Below the pieces are notes generated by a model. That model ran no database searches and was not told the origin of the DNA. It was given only the letters and a program-made list of their open reading frames with translations. Positions 1 to 8,499 of a DNA stretch of 64,000 nt are shown here, piece by piece. The DNA is from JAUMBM01 sp964645715 (GTDB lineage: Bacteria > Bacteroidota > Bacteroidia > Chitinophagales > Saprospiraceae). The position numbers and the translations under genes were made by a program. Within the stretch, counting starts at the first letter, position 1. The number at the start of each line of letters is the position of its first letter. The stretch is from contig CAZYAO010000003.1 in NCBI GenBank assembly GCA_964645715.1, positions 81,655 through 145,654 of the forward strand, in the 5' to 3' direction.

Positions 1-2960
1 CCGGTTGCGCAGGGGAGTATAACCGTATCGGGTAGTACGGCCACCGTGGCATCGTTGAGCAAAGAGATATCGACAGAGTCTGTTCTTAAACAACCATTGT
101 CGAGTCTTGTCACCGTAAAATAATACCTGCCGATACAGCTGGCAGTCGTTGTCCACATATCAGAAGCGCCAGCAAGGCAAGGCCCCGACCATTGTAGGGT
201 GGCCGCCCCACTATAAAGGCTGCTGTTGGCACTGAGTGTCACCAGTCCGCTGGCACAGGCAAGGAATTGATCAGGACCCGCATCAACAGGCGGTAAGTCG
301 GTATTGGCGGTCACCAGTACAATATCACTGGCAGAACAACCATTGATGGTATCCTGCACCACCAGCTGGTACAGCCCGGCCACAGATGTCCGAAAGGTAT
401 CAAGAGGAGGTCCGGTGATTCCGTCAGAATTGAACCAGTTGTATGTATATCGGCTGCCAAGGCTGGTGGCTGTCCCGCCAAGCAGCACCTCCGGCTGGTA
501 ACAGCTTAGCTCAGGGGATGGATTGCCTGCTTCGGCAACAGGTGGCAGGGTATCTACGGGTGTCACCACTAAAAGAGAGTCTTCACAGCCATTGTCCGTT
601 CGCCTTATCCGCAAAAAATAGGGACCCGGCTGTGTAACCAGAATTACAGCCGGATCAGGCTGACTTATAAATCCGCTGCCCTGCCAGTCAAACACCAGCT
701 GTCCTGCAGGCTCACTGGCACGAGCATCCAGAAATGCAGAATCGCGAACGCAGGTAAACGGTAGTACAGGTGCCATACTGACAACAGGGGGTGTAAAATC
801 ACTGCTGACAAACACGCTGTCAGTACCCGTGCAACCATTGCGCGTTTCAAGTACCTCCAGATAATACCAGCCTGAACAGGATACAACGGCACGCTCAGGT
901 TGATTGTCTACGGGTATCAGGCAGGTACCCGACCACTGGTATGTGATTCCTGGGCTGGCATTGAAAGCTGTGCCGACGAGGGTGTCAACGGGCATGTTAC
1001 AATCCAGCTGAAAAGTGTTTGCGATCTGTGCAAGTGGTTGGCTTATATCGATGAAAACACTGGTTGAGGCCGTGTCCTGACAACCACTGGTCAGATTGGT
1101 CACTACCAGCCGATAAATTCCGGCCGTATCAGCACCGGCGGTACGCTGGTCCGCACCCAACACAATGCGACCATTGGTGGTGGACCATTCAAAAGCAATG
1201 GGCATCAAACCAGCTGTTGACCCGCTTCCGTCCAGAGAGGCTATGGCATTGTAACAGTTAACTACACCGGGAGGTCCTGCATCAGCCAATGGATAGATGC
1301 GCCCGTCGCTCACCTCCAGCGTATCTCGGGCGGTGCAGCTTACAGAGGGCGTTACCAGGGTTGCATCCAGCAGATAAGTGCCCGGCTGGGTTATCGCGAA
1401 TACGGAGTCAGCATTGCTGAGGGTATCACCACTAATCGAAAGCCACTGATATTGATAGCTGAAGGGAGTGGGCGGGGAGGTAGCAACCAGATTAACTTGC
1501 GGGTGGTAGCAGTTAAGATCATTGTCCTGAGATAGTGCGACGGAGGGCCTTACTACCTGCAACTGCAATCGGACAATGCTGTCGCAGCCAACACTGCTGC
1601 GAAGCACAATTTCGTAGGCGCCTGCCTGAGAGAATGACTGATTGGCCAGTATGAAGGAGGTCCCGTCACAAATGGTAGCGGTGGTGTCAAAGTATACTGG
1701 CTGAATGACAGCCAGATTTAGAGAAACAATACTATCACAGCCCGTATTGACAGACTGCAGGGTGTACGTATAGACGCCTGGCTGCTGGTAAGCGCTGTCA
1801 ACGAAAAAGAAGGTTTCTCCCTGACAGATGGTAGCGTTGAGCTGCAGCAAACTGGTAGGGATGACTGTCAGATCGAGTTGTACGATACTGTCGCAACCAG
1901 CATAACTGCTCAGTACAGACCAATAGCGGCCCGACTGACTGTAGTTATTGTTTCCGACACTGAACTGCTCTCCCTCACAGATGATTGGTTGCAGGAAGGT
2001 GGTATCCGGCGGATCCACGATGGTCACTTCCATACAGTCGGGGGTGAGTCGCAGACACCCCCAGGGATCAAAGCTGCTCAGATTGCTGCGAATGCTGTCG
2101 ATGCGAAGCTGACCGTCGGGTAATGGCAGGCTGTCGAAGTCAGTAAACCGGTAAGAAAGACCGCACACCTGATAATTACCGGCGGGCCAGTTGCGAAAAT
2201 CCGGTCTGCTCGTTGTGTCTATGTAGACGCCATCGCGTCCCAGCAGGTAGCAATACCCGTATTCACTGGTATCTGCCTGTTGAAAGTCGGGGAGATCAAC
2301 AACAGGCAGTACTTCGAGTTGCTCGTCGCCAACACAGCTTAGTATATCCGGGCTGATAAGCTCTCCCGCTTCAGCGAAACAGCAGTCAACTCCCCGTGAG
2401 TCGCAGAAAAATAAGCGAAGGTAGGTAATGGCCCCCTGATAGATAGAAGGGTTGTTGACAACTGTCAACGTCCAGTTGCCATTGACAGGGCCGATATTGA
2501 AATCTTCCAGACAACCATTAAAAGGATGGTAGCTGCCTGTATACAGCCCTCCGTTGACAAAATTGTTGACCTGTGCATTGTTCCACCGGTCGGCTGACGG
2601 AAAATCCGGCACCGGATCCTGTGCACAGGGCAAAAACTGGACGCGCCATTTGGCGAAGAAAGTAAATTCCGTTTGGGAGGCTGTATTGGGACCAGTAAGC
2701 AGGATGGATTGTCCGGAAGGGGAGCTTAGCCGCAACTCCAGCCTGTCTACATATTGATGCGTAAAGTGTATCTCAACAGCACACAGCCCCTGCAGAGGGC
2801 TGGATAAGTCATTGTTGAAGTAATCTTCGATGGTCAGATTGAGCGAAGCGGAGGCATTTCTTTGAATCAGCAGCGTATCAGCCCAGCCACAATTTTGTGA
2901 ACGCAAGGAAAGCGCCGCCAAGGCAAAAATCGCGAGTAATACAAGCCGGTTGTTGTACAT
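1..2960 (-). CDS. Giant secreted surface protein, N-terminal part (runs off window start)
   Basis: An uninterrupted frame begins at the ATG at 2958-2960 and runs off the window edge (at least 986 residues). Residues 1-20 form a signal peptide ending near LSLRSQ. Residues about 30-190 resemble a proprotein-convertase P-domain, a jelly-roll common at the N-terminus of Bacteroidota surface proteins (motifs LELRLSSPSG and NGNWTLTVVNN). Residues about 318-490 hold three Cys-containing repeats with the pattern IC-G-x-G-CDSIV, the same unit as in the 1735-residue protein at 15.3 kb. From about 490 onward there are PKD/Ig-like modules such as YQWSGTCL and DNGCEDSLLV. The C-terminus is outside the window; a type IX sorting domain is expected but not seen. 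The role is inferred to be adhesion or matrix binding at the cell surface. No -7 box was found upstream. Confidence 0.85.
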   Translation of the reverse strand, partial: MYNNRLVLLAIFALAALSLRSQNCGWADTLLIQRNASASLNLTIEDYFNNDLSSPLQGLCAVEIHFTHQYVDRLELRLSSPSGQSILLTGPNTASQTEFTFFAKWRVQFLPCAQDPVPDFPSADRWNNAQVNNFVNGGLYTGSYHPFNGCLEDFNIGPVNGNWTLTVVNNPSIYQGAITYLRLFFCDSRGVDCCFAEAGELISPDILSCVGDEQLEVLPVVDLPDFQQADTSEYGYCYLLGRDGVYIDTTSRPDFRNWPAGNYQVCGLSYRFTDFDSLPLPDGQLRIDSIRSNLSSFDPWGCLRLTPDCMEVTIVDPPDTTFLQPIICEGEQFSVGNNNYSQSGRYWSVLSSYAGCDSIVQLDLTVIPTSLLQLNATICQGETFFFVDSAYQQPGVYTYTLQSVNTGCDSIVSLNLAVIQPVYFDTTATICDGTSFILANQSFSQAGAYEIVLRSSVGCDSIVRLQLQVVRPSVALSQDNDLNCYHPQVNLVATSPPTPFSYQYQWLSISGDTLSNADSVFAITQPGTYLLDATLVTPSVSCTARDTLEVSDGRIYPLADAGPPGVVNCYNAIASLDGSGSTAGLMPIAFEWSTTNGRIVLGADQRTAGADTAGIYRLVVTNLTSGCQDTASTSVFIDISQPLAQIANTFQLDCNMPVDTLVGTAFNASPGITYQWSGTCLIPVDNQPERAVVSCSGWYYLEVLETRNGCTGTDSVFVSSDFTPPVVSMAPVLPFTCVRDSAFLDARASEPAGQLVFDWQGSGFISQPDPAVILVTQPGPYFLRIRRTDNGCEDSLLVVTPVDTLPPVAEAGNPSPELSCYQPEVLLGGTATSLGSRYTYNWFNSDGITGPPLDTFRTSVAGLYQLVVQDTINGCSASDIVLVTANTDLPPVDAGPDQFLACASGLVTLSANSSLYSGAATLQWSGPCLAGASDMWTTTASCIGRYYFTVTRLDNGCLRTDSVDISLLNDATVAVLPDTVILPCAT

Positions 2961-3145
2961 GTATCAACGGATGTACATTGTTTTTGGGAATGTATGCCAC
3001 CCAAAAGAAGTGTCACAGCACAAAGAGGGCTTTTAAACATCTGTAACGCTAAGATAAGAATTTTATGTGCGTTGAGCATACAAATTAATCCAAGGCCAAA
3101 AATAAAGGGCTCATGGGATCTGCAGGAGGAGACATATAGAAACAA

Positions 3146-3206
3146 CAACAGCTCCCCCGCCGGGGGAGCTGTTGGCAAGCAGGAGCTGGCAGTAACTGCC
3201 AGCTCC
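3146..3206 (-). terminator. Two stacked stem-loops after groEL
   Basis: Hairpin A has an 11-bp perfect stem (3182-3192 with 3196-3206, loop TAA), starting 12 nt after the groEL stop on the minus strand. Hairpin B has a 13-bp perfect stem (3146-3158 with 3162-3174, loop GCC). Both stems contain GAGCTG. The minus-strand sequence after B is moderately T-rich. They probably terminate groES-groEL transcription before the downstream surface-protein gene. Confidence 0.75.
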
Positions 3207-3217
3207 GCACAGATTTT

Positions 3218-4855
3218 TTACATCATACCGCCCATACCGCCGCCGGCATGTGCATGTGCAGCAGCACCACCATCTTTGTCTGGCTTGTCACTGATGACGC
3301 ATTCGGTCGTCAGTACCATGCCTGCGATAGACGCTGCATTCTCTAGTGCGATACGAGTCACTTTCGTCGGGTCGATAACACCGGCATCCTTGAGATTCTC
3401 GTACTTATCAGTGCGGGCGTTGTAGCCGTAACTGCCAGTCTGCTGGATAACATTTTGGAGTACGACACTGCCCTCTACACCTGCATTGTCAGCGATGGTG
3501 CGCAGCGGATATTCCAATGCCTTGCGAACGATAGCAATACCAATGGTTTCGTCTTCGTTGGCACCCTTGAGGTCTTTCAGCGCCTCAATCGTGCGTACGA
3601 GAGCCACACCACCACCCGCTACGATACCCTCTTCAACCGCTGCGCGAGTTGCATGGAGTGCATCATCAACGCGGTCTTTTTTCTCCTTCATCTCTACTTC
3701 TGTAGGCGCACCTACATGCAATACAGCTACACCACCAGCCAGTTTGGCGAGGCGCTCCTGCAGTTTCTCGCGATCATAGTCAGAAGTAGTCGTCTCAATC
3801 TGTCCCTTGATCTGGTTGATGCGAGCCTGGATAAGATCATTGGTGCCGCCTCCGTTGACAATCGTTGTGTTGTCTTTGTCGATGGTAATCTTTTCGCAGG
3901 TGCCCAGATCGTTGAGCTGGGTATTTTCTAGCTTATAGCCCTTTTCGTCGCTGATGACCGTACCACCGGTGAGGATAGCAATATCTTCGAGCATGGCCTT
4001 GCGGCGGTCACCAAAGCCTGGCGCTTTCACGGCTACAACCTTGAGACCTGCGCGGAGACGGTTGACAACGAGTACACCCAGTGCCTGGCTTTCGATGTCT
4101 TCTGCGATAATCAGCAGCGGGCGGCCCGTCTGGATAACCTTCTCCAGAATAGGCACGATATCCTGCATGTTGCTGATCTTCTTGTCGTAAATCAGGATGA
4201 AAGGCTGGTCGTATTCTGTGACCATGGCGTCAGCGTTGGTCACAAAATAAGGAGACAGATAACCGCGGTCAAACTGCATACCCAATACTTCCTCAACGTA
4301 AGTATCTGTACCTTTTGCTTCTTCAACCGTGATGACACCGTCCTTGCTCACGCGCTTCATAGCGTCAGCAATCAGGGTGCCAATTTCCTCGTCATTGTTG
4401 GCAGAGATAGACGCAACCTGCTTGATCTTATTGAAATCGTCGCCGATGACTTCACTTTGCTTGCGCAGGTTTTCGATGACAGCCTTAGTAGCCTTGTCGA
4501 TACCCCTCTTGAGGTCCATCGGATTGGCACCCGCCGTAACGTTCTTCAGACCTGCATTAATCATTGCCTGTGCAAGAACGGTTGCTGTAGTCGTACCATC
4601 ACCTGCGATGTCAGCCGTTTTGCTGGCAACCTCTTTAACCATCTGAGCGCCCATATTCTCAATGGAATCTTCGAGCTCTACTTCCTTAGCTACTGTCACA
4701 CCGTCCTTGGTGATCTGTGGAGCACCAAAGCTCTTTTGGATAACGACGTTGCGGCCTTTAGGACCCAAGGTTACTTTTACAGCATTGGCCAGGGCATCTA
4801 CCCCAGCGCGCAGTTTTTCTCTGGCATCTCTATTGAAACTGATTTCTTTGGCCAT
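3218..4855 (-). CDS. groEL: Chaperonin GroEL (60 kDa, Cpn60)
   Basis: A full-length 545-residue ATP-dependent chaperonin that forms the tetradecameric folding chamber in the cytoplasm. VTLGPKGRN (28-36) and the nucleotide-binding GDGTTT (85-90) are intact, and the protein ends in the typical glycine/methionine-rich GGMGGMM tail. It lies 84 nt downstream of groES on the same strand, so it is the second gene of a groES-groEL operon. No CIRCE element is visible upstream of the operon, so heat-shock control probably works another way. The start is the ATG giving MAKEISF, the family standard. Two hairpins follow the stop codon. Confidence 0.98.
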   Translation of the reverse strand: MAKEISFNRDAREKLRAGVDALANAVKVTLGPKGRNVVIQKSFGAPQITKDGVTVAKEVELEDSIENMGAQMVKEVASKTADIAGDGTTTATVLAQAMINAGLKNVTAGANPMDLKRGIDKATKAVIENLRKQSEVIGDDFNKIKQVASISANNDEEIGTLIADAMKRVSKDGVITVEEAKGTDTYVEEVLGMQFDRGYLSPYFVTNADAMVTEYDQPFILIYDKKISNMQDIVPILEKVIQTGRPLLIIAEDIESQALGVLVVNRLRAGLKVVAVKAPGFGDRRKAMLEDIAILTGGTVISDEKGYKLENTQLNDLGTCEKITIDKDNTTIVNGGGTNDLIQARINQIKGQIETTTSDYDREKLQERLAKLAGGVAVLHVGAPTEVEMKEKKDRVDDALHATRAAVEEGIVAGGGVALVRTIEALKDLKGANEDETIGIAIVRKALEYPLRTIADNAGVEGSVVLQNVIQQTGSYGYNARTDKYENLKDAGVIDPTKVTRIALENAASIAGMVLTTECVISDKPDKDGGAAAHAHAGGGMGGMM

Positions 4856-4939
4856 GATTGATTTCGTTTGAAATTTTGAGTAACGAAAAACAAAGAATAA
4901 GGAATAATTCGCCTGTCTCGGCAGGAAGTGATGCAGCGG

Positions 4940-5203
4940 TTAGAGTATCACCAGGATATCGTCCTCGCGCATGATCAGGTAGTCAACACCCTGATAAGTG
5001 ATTTCCTGTCCGGCATATTTGCCGTACAATACAACATCGCCAACCTGAACTGTCATCATGTTGCCATCTTTGCCGGGACCCACTGCTACAACTTCTCCGC
5101 GTTGTGGCTTCTCTTTAGCAGTATCAGGGATGATGATACCGCCTTTAGTGGTCTCCTCCGCCGGTGCGGGTTTGATAACTACTCGGTCATTTATGGGCTT
5201 CAT
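4940..5203 (-). CDS. groES: Co-chaperonin GroES
   Basis: An 87-residue Cpn10 that caps the GroEL ring. It begins MKPINDRVVIKP and contains the mobile-loop region EETTKGGIIIPD, followed by KPQRGEVVAVGPG and VLYGKYAG, all canonical. Its length is slightly short of the usual 95-97 residues but complete. It is the first gene of the groES-groEL pair. The 295-nt region upstream, to secG, holds a 56-bp palindrome that ends secG; no clear TAnnTTTG box was recognised there. Confidence 0.97.
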   Translation of the reverse strand: MKPINDRVVIKPAPAEETTKGGIIIPDTAKEKPQRGEVVAVGPGKDGNMMTVQVGDVVLYGKYAGQEITYQGVDYLIMREDDILVIL

Positions 5204-5412
5204 AAGCCAATTGCATTTTATGGTTAGTTGATAAAATAAATTGTAACACGTTTACAGTGTGTCACCACTGCAGACACTCCTACTTTATCAGCTTTTGTGC
5301 CAAATTGAATAAAAGTGACAAAACGGCAGGACAAGTATGTATTTGTAGGTTTTTTTGGAAAAAATGTCAGTCGAGTGCCAGTGTTGTAGTGGGCAGAATG
5401 ACATTATGGGTA

Positions 5413-5468
5413 GGTAAAAAAGGAAGAAGCTTCTGTTGCGCGCAACAGAAGCTTCTTCCTTTTTTACC
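5413..5468. terminator. Perfect 56-bp palindrome, terminator downstream of secG
   Basis: Positions 5413-5468 are a perfect inverted repeat with 28-bp arms and no spacer, centred between 5440 and 5441 at GCGCGC. The outer part of the arms is A-rich on one side and T-rich on the other, so it can act as an intrinsic terminator in both directions. It starts 31 nt after the secG stop. The rest of the 5204-5498 spacer holds the undefined groES promoter region. Confidence 0.8.
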
Positions 5469-5498
5469 AGCAGACAGCCTGGTCAGGCCGTTCTGAGA

Positions 5499-5756
5499 TT
5501 ATTGGAGTGATTGCTGTAGAGCAGCCTGGCTGTCGACAAGCATGGAAGTAACGATGCAGAGGACGAAAAGAACGGCACCGAGAATCCAGGTGATTTTCTC
5601 GATGAAGTCGGTTTGTCTGGCTGCACCAAGCATCTGATTAGCCTGCGCACCGCCAAAGGTGGAGTCAATCCCGCCGCCTTTGGGGTTTTGGATCAAAATT
5701 ACCGTAGTGAGCAGGATGCATACCAGCGCGGTTAAAACGGTCAGTACCGGAAGCAT
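5499..5756 (-). CDS. secG: Preprotein translocase subunit SecG
   Basis: An 85-residue inner-membrane protein with two hydrophobic segments (about 1-22 and 55-75) joined by a cytoplasmic loop containing NPKGGGIDSTFGG, the SecG hallmark in Bacteroidota. It assists SecYE in Sec-dependent export. The start codon lies 2 nt after the stop of the upstream gene at 5759-6643, so the two are translated from one transcript. The palindrome at 5413-5468 follows. Confidence 0.95.
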   Translation of the reverse strand: MLPVLTVLTALVCILLTTVILIQNPKGGGIDSTFGGAQANQMLGAARQTDFIEKITWILGAVLFVLCIVTSMLVDSQAALQQSLQ

Positions 5757-5758
5757 GG

Positions 5759-6643
5759 CTAGATTTTTTGTTGTAAATTTTCAATAATAGCCGCAAAGTT
5801 ATCTTTTTTATCCGGAAATACCAAACACAACTTTTCATACATTTTAATTGCCTTTGGGTACTCACCTTGCATGACGAGCAGAGACGCCAAACCCTCGGAA
5901 AAAATTCCTTCATTGTCCCGGAGACTTTGGCGTGCTACGAGGTCTGCACGCTCAACTGCTTCGGGCGCCGGCTGTTGGTTGGTATGCGCTGCGGGTGTTT
6001 GCCGTTCTGTAGCGGCACCAGCGCGGCGACGCGCACTAAGGCGAGCCAGCGAGGCCGCCTTTCGGTCTTCAATCATCTTGTGTATTCGTTGTGAATCTGC
6101 AACAGGGGGCGTATCTGCTAAAGTTGCAGTTATTTCATTTTCTCTGTATTCGACTTCGTCAAGGTTATCGGGAATCACCGCGGTTTCCTCGACCGCCTGC
6201 ATTGGCAGTTGTGCCAGTGCCTGTGACAATTCGTCCAGCATTTGTGACAGGGACTGCTTTTCTTCCGCTGTTGCTGGTGTGGGCATGGACATCGACGGTT
6301 CTTCGCTCACGGCTGCGGAAGCAGTGCTCAGGGGAGTCGTTGCCCTGAGTTCTATTCGTTCTTGCAAAACCGGTGGCTCTGCCCAGTCGGCAAGCTGTAG
6401 CTTGGCCTGGGCAAACTGTCTGCTCAGTGCCAGCAGTTGAGCCCTGTCAAAAGTATTGCCTGCAGCGCGCTGCAAGTACATCTCCGACTTCCCGTCTGAC
6501 TCCACAATACTCCGCAGCCAAAGCATGACGCGCAGGTTCGGGCTGTACGGGAAAGCCATAACCAAGTTTTTTAGTTCCTGGTAATTGAGCTGAAGCAAGC
6601 GGGTAGGTTGCTCTAAGCAGTCAACAAAATTGGTGTGATTCAT
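5759..6643 (-). CDS. Conserved hypothetical helical-repeat protein upstream of secG
   Basis: A 294-residue cytosolic protein without signal peptide. The N-terminal 100 residues are helical (LQLNYQELKNLVMAFPYSP); the middle is low-complexity and alanine/glutamate-rich; the C-terminal 60 residues look like one TPR hairpin (GLASLLVMQGEYPKAIKMYEKL). Proteins of this type sit beside secG in many Bacteroidota genomes, but no biochemical function is known to me. It is translationally close-coupled to secG. Upstream is a 0.7 kb spacer, whereas relatives often carry lptE there, so the neighbourhood may have been rearranged. Confidence 0.8.
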   Translation of the reverse strand: MNHTNFVDCLEQPTRLLQLNYQELKNLVMAFPYSPNLRVMLWLRSIVESDGKSEMYLQRAAGNTFDRAQLLALSRQFAQAKLQLADWAEPPVLQERIELRATTPLSTASAAVSEEPSMSMPTPATAEEKQSLSQMLDELSQALAQLPMQAVEETAVIPDNLDEVEYRENEITATLADTPPVADSQRIHKMIEDRKAASLARLSARRRAGAATERQTPAAHTNQQPAPEAVERADLVARQSLRDNEGIFSEGLASLLVMQGEYPKAIKMYEKLCLVFPDKKDNFAAIIENLQQKI

Positions 6644-7363
6644 GTTTCAGTGGCTTCTCAGGCTGCGAAAATACAACAATTAAGCCGATTTGTCAACGCT
6701 GATTGCCAACGAGCTTCCGTCAAACGCACCGCCCCCGTCCAGTCAAAGGAAAACAACCAGCCTACTCCTCCGTCGGAGTCCCCCCTCCGGCTTCCTGCTC
6801 GCCCTCACTACCTGTGCAGGAAGCGAGCTGATCCATCACCTCCCGAAGGAGGCCGCTGTTGGTGTTGTCAATCCAGCAGCACAGACTTAGTAAATCTCTG
6901 ATACCAGCCATGTTTAAGTTTGTTGGTGGCAACCTCTGTCGCCTGTATCCAATGCGGATACAGCCGCTACGGGTTGTTGATCTTGCCAAGCTGGGTGATA
7001 AAGTAAACTGGTCAAACAGGAGTCAACTACAGCTAAGTTTACAGCCGATGAATCGACGGGAGGTAATTTTGCATTACCGACTTCATTTCGCAATCAGGAG
7101 ACTCTTTCCGCAATCCCGGCAATAAGTTGCCGAGCGCCGGACAGTAGCTCCGCAGCGTCCTATCTCAAACGTCTTGGTATTCCAAATGTATGCTAAAAAT
7201 ATTTGAAAAGCAAACATTTATGAATATAAAGGAGGCTGAATTTTTAAATACGGACAACAAGCGGAGGTTTGGGTGGTAAGTAGTGTGAGACAAGGAGATA
7301 AGCCACAGTCCGGGCATGGACTGAAAGCTTTGATTTCATACAAGGAAGGGAGTAACAGTCGGA
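6644..7363. other. 720-bp intergenic spacer, no convincing gene
   Basis: A minus-strand frame at 6762-6989 (75 codons, ending GGGTPTEE) and two plus-strand frames at 6635-7125 have no family resemblance and no promoter, so I do not call them genes. Small inverted repeats occur near 7059-7078 (GGTAA/TTACC) and 7308-7323. The 3' half near 7180-7260 is AT-rich and contains AAGGAGG without a usable start codon. This may be decayed coding sequence. Confidence 0.5.
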
Positions 7364-8152
7364 TTAGTTGTTGTTGGTAAGGGACATTTTGGCCATGTAG
7401 GACTTGGGTGTTTCGCCCAACATTTCTTTGAAAACCTTAAAGAAAGTAGACTTATTGATAAAGCCGCAGTATTGGGCCAGACCAAAAAGGGTGAGGTGGC
7501 GGAAATTGCCACTTGTGAGCTCTGAAGTAAATCGGTTGATACGGTAGGCGTTGAGGTATTGCTGAAAATTAGAGCCGCTGAAGTGGTTGATGACCTGTGA
7601 TAGGTACTTGGTGTTGGTTTCCAGCTGCTCGGCAAGTTGCTTGAGGGACAGATTGGGATCCAAGTAGAGCATTTCATTTTCCATGAGCTGCTGCACACGC
7701 GTAAAAAGTCGCATTTCTTCAACACCTCTCAGGCTACTGGACTGGTAGCGTTCTTCAAGCTGCATGAGCGGGATGGCCGAGTCATCTTTAACCTGATCTC
7801 CATCCACCTCAAAAGCAATATAGTTTACCAGTTGATTTCTGTCATCGAAAATAGGATGTATGATAAGCTTGCAGGGGTATTTTTCTCCGTTCTTTCTGTA
7901 GTTGGTTATAACTTCTTTGAAGGAAGTGAGATTGTTGAGGCCTTGTCGAATCCTTACGACAGCATCCTGTTCTGTCTCCGGCCCTTGCAGTAAAATGCCA
8001 GGTTTTTTACCCCTTGCCTCCGTCAGTGAGTAGCCTGTGATTTTTGTAAAGTCATCATTGACCCATACGATACGCTTTTGCGCATCCGTCAATATAACGG
8101 CGACATGGTACATAAACCGTCTTTTGTTGTTTATAGTTATAGCTTTTGACAA
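7364..8152 (-). CDS. LOV-like PAS domain fused to AraC-type DNA-binding domain
   Basis: A 262-residue cytoplasmic one-component regulator. Residues about 14-118 are a PAS/PAC domain very close in pattern to LOV photosensors (WVNDDFTKITGYS, LLQGPETEQD, NYRKNGEKYPCKL). The LOV flavin-adduct cysteine motif GxNCRFLQ is replaced by GKKPGILLQ (48-56), so classical photochemistry is not expected. Residues about 160-262 carry two AraC-family helix-turn-helix motifs, with SLKQLAEQLETNTKYLSQVI first and a FGLAQYCGFINKSTFFKVFK second helix pair. The start at 8152 fits the -7 box at 8207-8214; an internal ATG at 8113 is possible. The target genes are unknown; the gene faces away from the helicase gene. 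Confidence 0.88.
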   Translation of the reverse strand: MSKAITINNKRRFMYHVAVILTDAQKRIVWVNDDFTKITGYSLTEARGKKPGILLQGPETEQDAVVRIRQGLNNLTSFKEVITNYRKNGEKYPCKLIIHPIFDDRNQLVNYIAFEVDGDQVKDDSAIPLMQLEERYQSSSLRGVEEMRLFTRVQQLMENEMLYLDPNLSLKQLAEQLETNTKYLSQVINHFSGSNFQQYLNAYRINRFTSELTSGNFRHLTLFGLAQYCGFINKSTFFKVFKEMLGETPKSYMAKMSLTNNN

Positions 8153-8156
8153 CCCG

Positions 8157-8228
8157 AAGCATAGCCGAACAGCAACTATGCTTTAAAAAGCTGCCAATTA
8201 TGTTATCAAATATAGCACAATGTTTGTG
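8157..8228 (-). promoter_or_regulatory. Promoter and leader of the PAS/AraC gene
   Basis: On the minus strand a TATATTTG -7 box (8207-8214) matches TAnnTTTG; no good -33 TTG is seen. Just upstream is an inverted repeat CACAA-TGT-TTGTG (8216-8228). Inside the predicted leader is an 8-bp inverted repeat AAGCATAG/CTATGCTT (8157-8164 with 8176-8183). Either repeat could be an operator, possibly for autoregulation. The rest of 8153-8499 contains the divergent promoter at 8393-8400. Confidence 0.45.
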
Positions 8229-8392
8229 ACTTTTTTCTGGTAAGGTTGCATTTTAGTATGTTTTTTCCAAAAAATGGACAAAAACGCGGACTCTGTCGGC
8301 CTTAGTTGCTGTTCATGCCATTGGTTGCTTGGCTGTAAGCCGGGAGAAGCGCAAAAAAAACCTACTTTCTATCAATTCCTGTGACAAAATTT

Positions 8393-8400
8393 TATCTTTG
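8393..8400 (+). promoter_or_regulatory. Bacteroidota -7 box TATCTTTG upstream of the helicase-like gene
   Basis: TATCTTTG matches TAnnTTTG exactly. Transcription would start near 8407, which excludes the in-frame TTG at 8329 as start codon and supports the ATG at 8500. No strong -33 TTG was found. Confidence 0.45.
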
Positions 8401-8499
8401 AGTTTCACAGGCTATGTGCGTTCACAGCTTGTCAGCGGAGCTGTTAGTAATTGGTTTCCATCAATTTTTTTTGAGCTGCACCAAAATAACCAGAGGTAT

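Noticed and set aside
5204..5412. CIRCE heat-shock operator before groES
   Set aside because: I looked for TTAGCACTC-N9-GAGTGCTAA and found nothing close.
6762..6989. 75-codon minus-strand frame before the secG-linked gene
   Set aside because: No family, no promoter or ribosome-binding signal; one of several chance frames in a GC-balanced spacer.
8329..8499. TTG start for the helicase-like protein
   Set aside because: A consensus -7 box at 8393-8400 lies inside this stretch, so the mRNA begins after the TTG.
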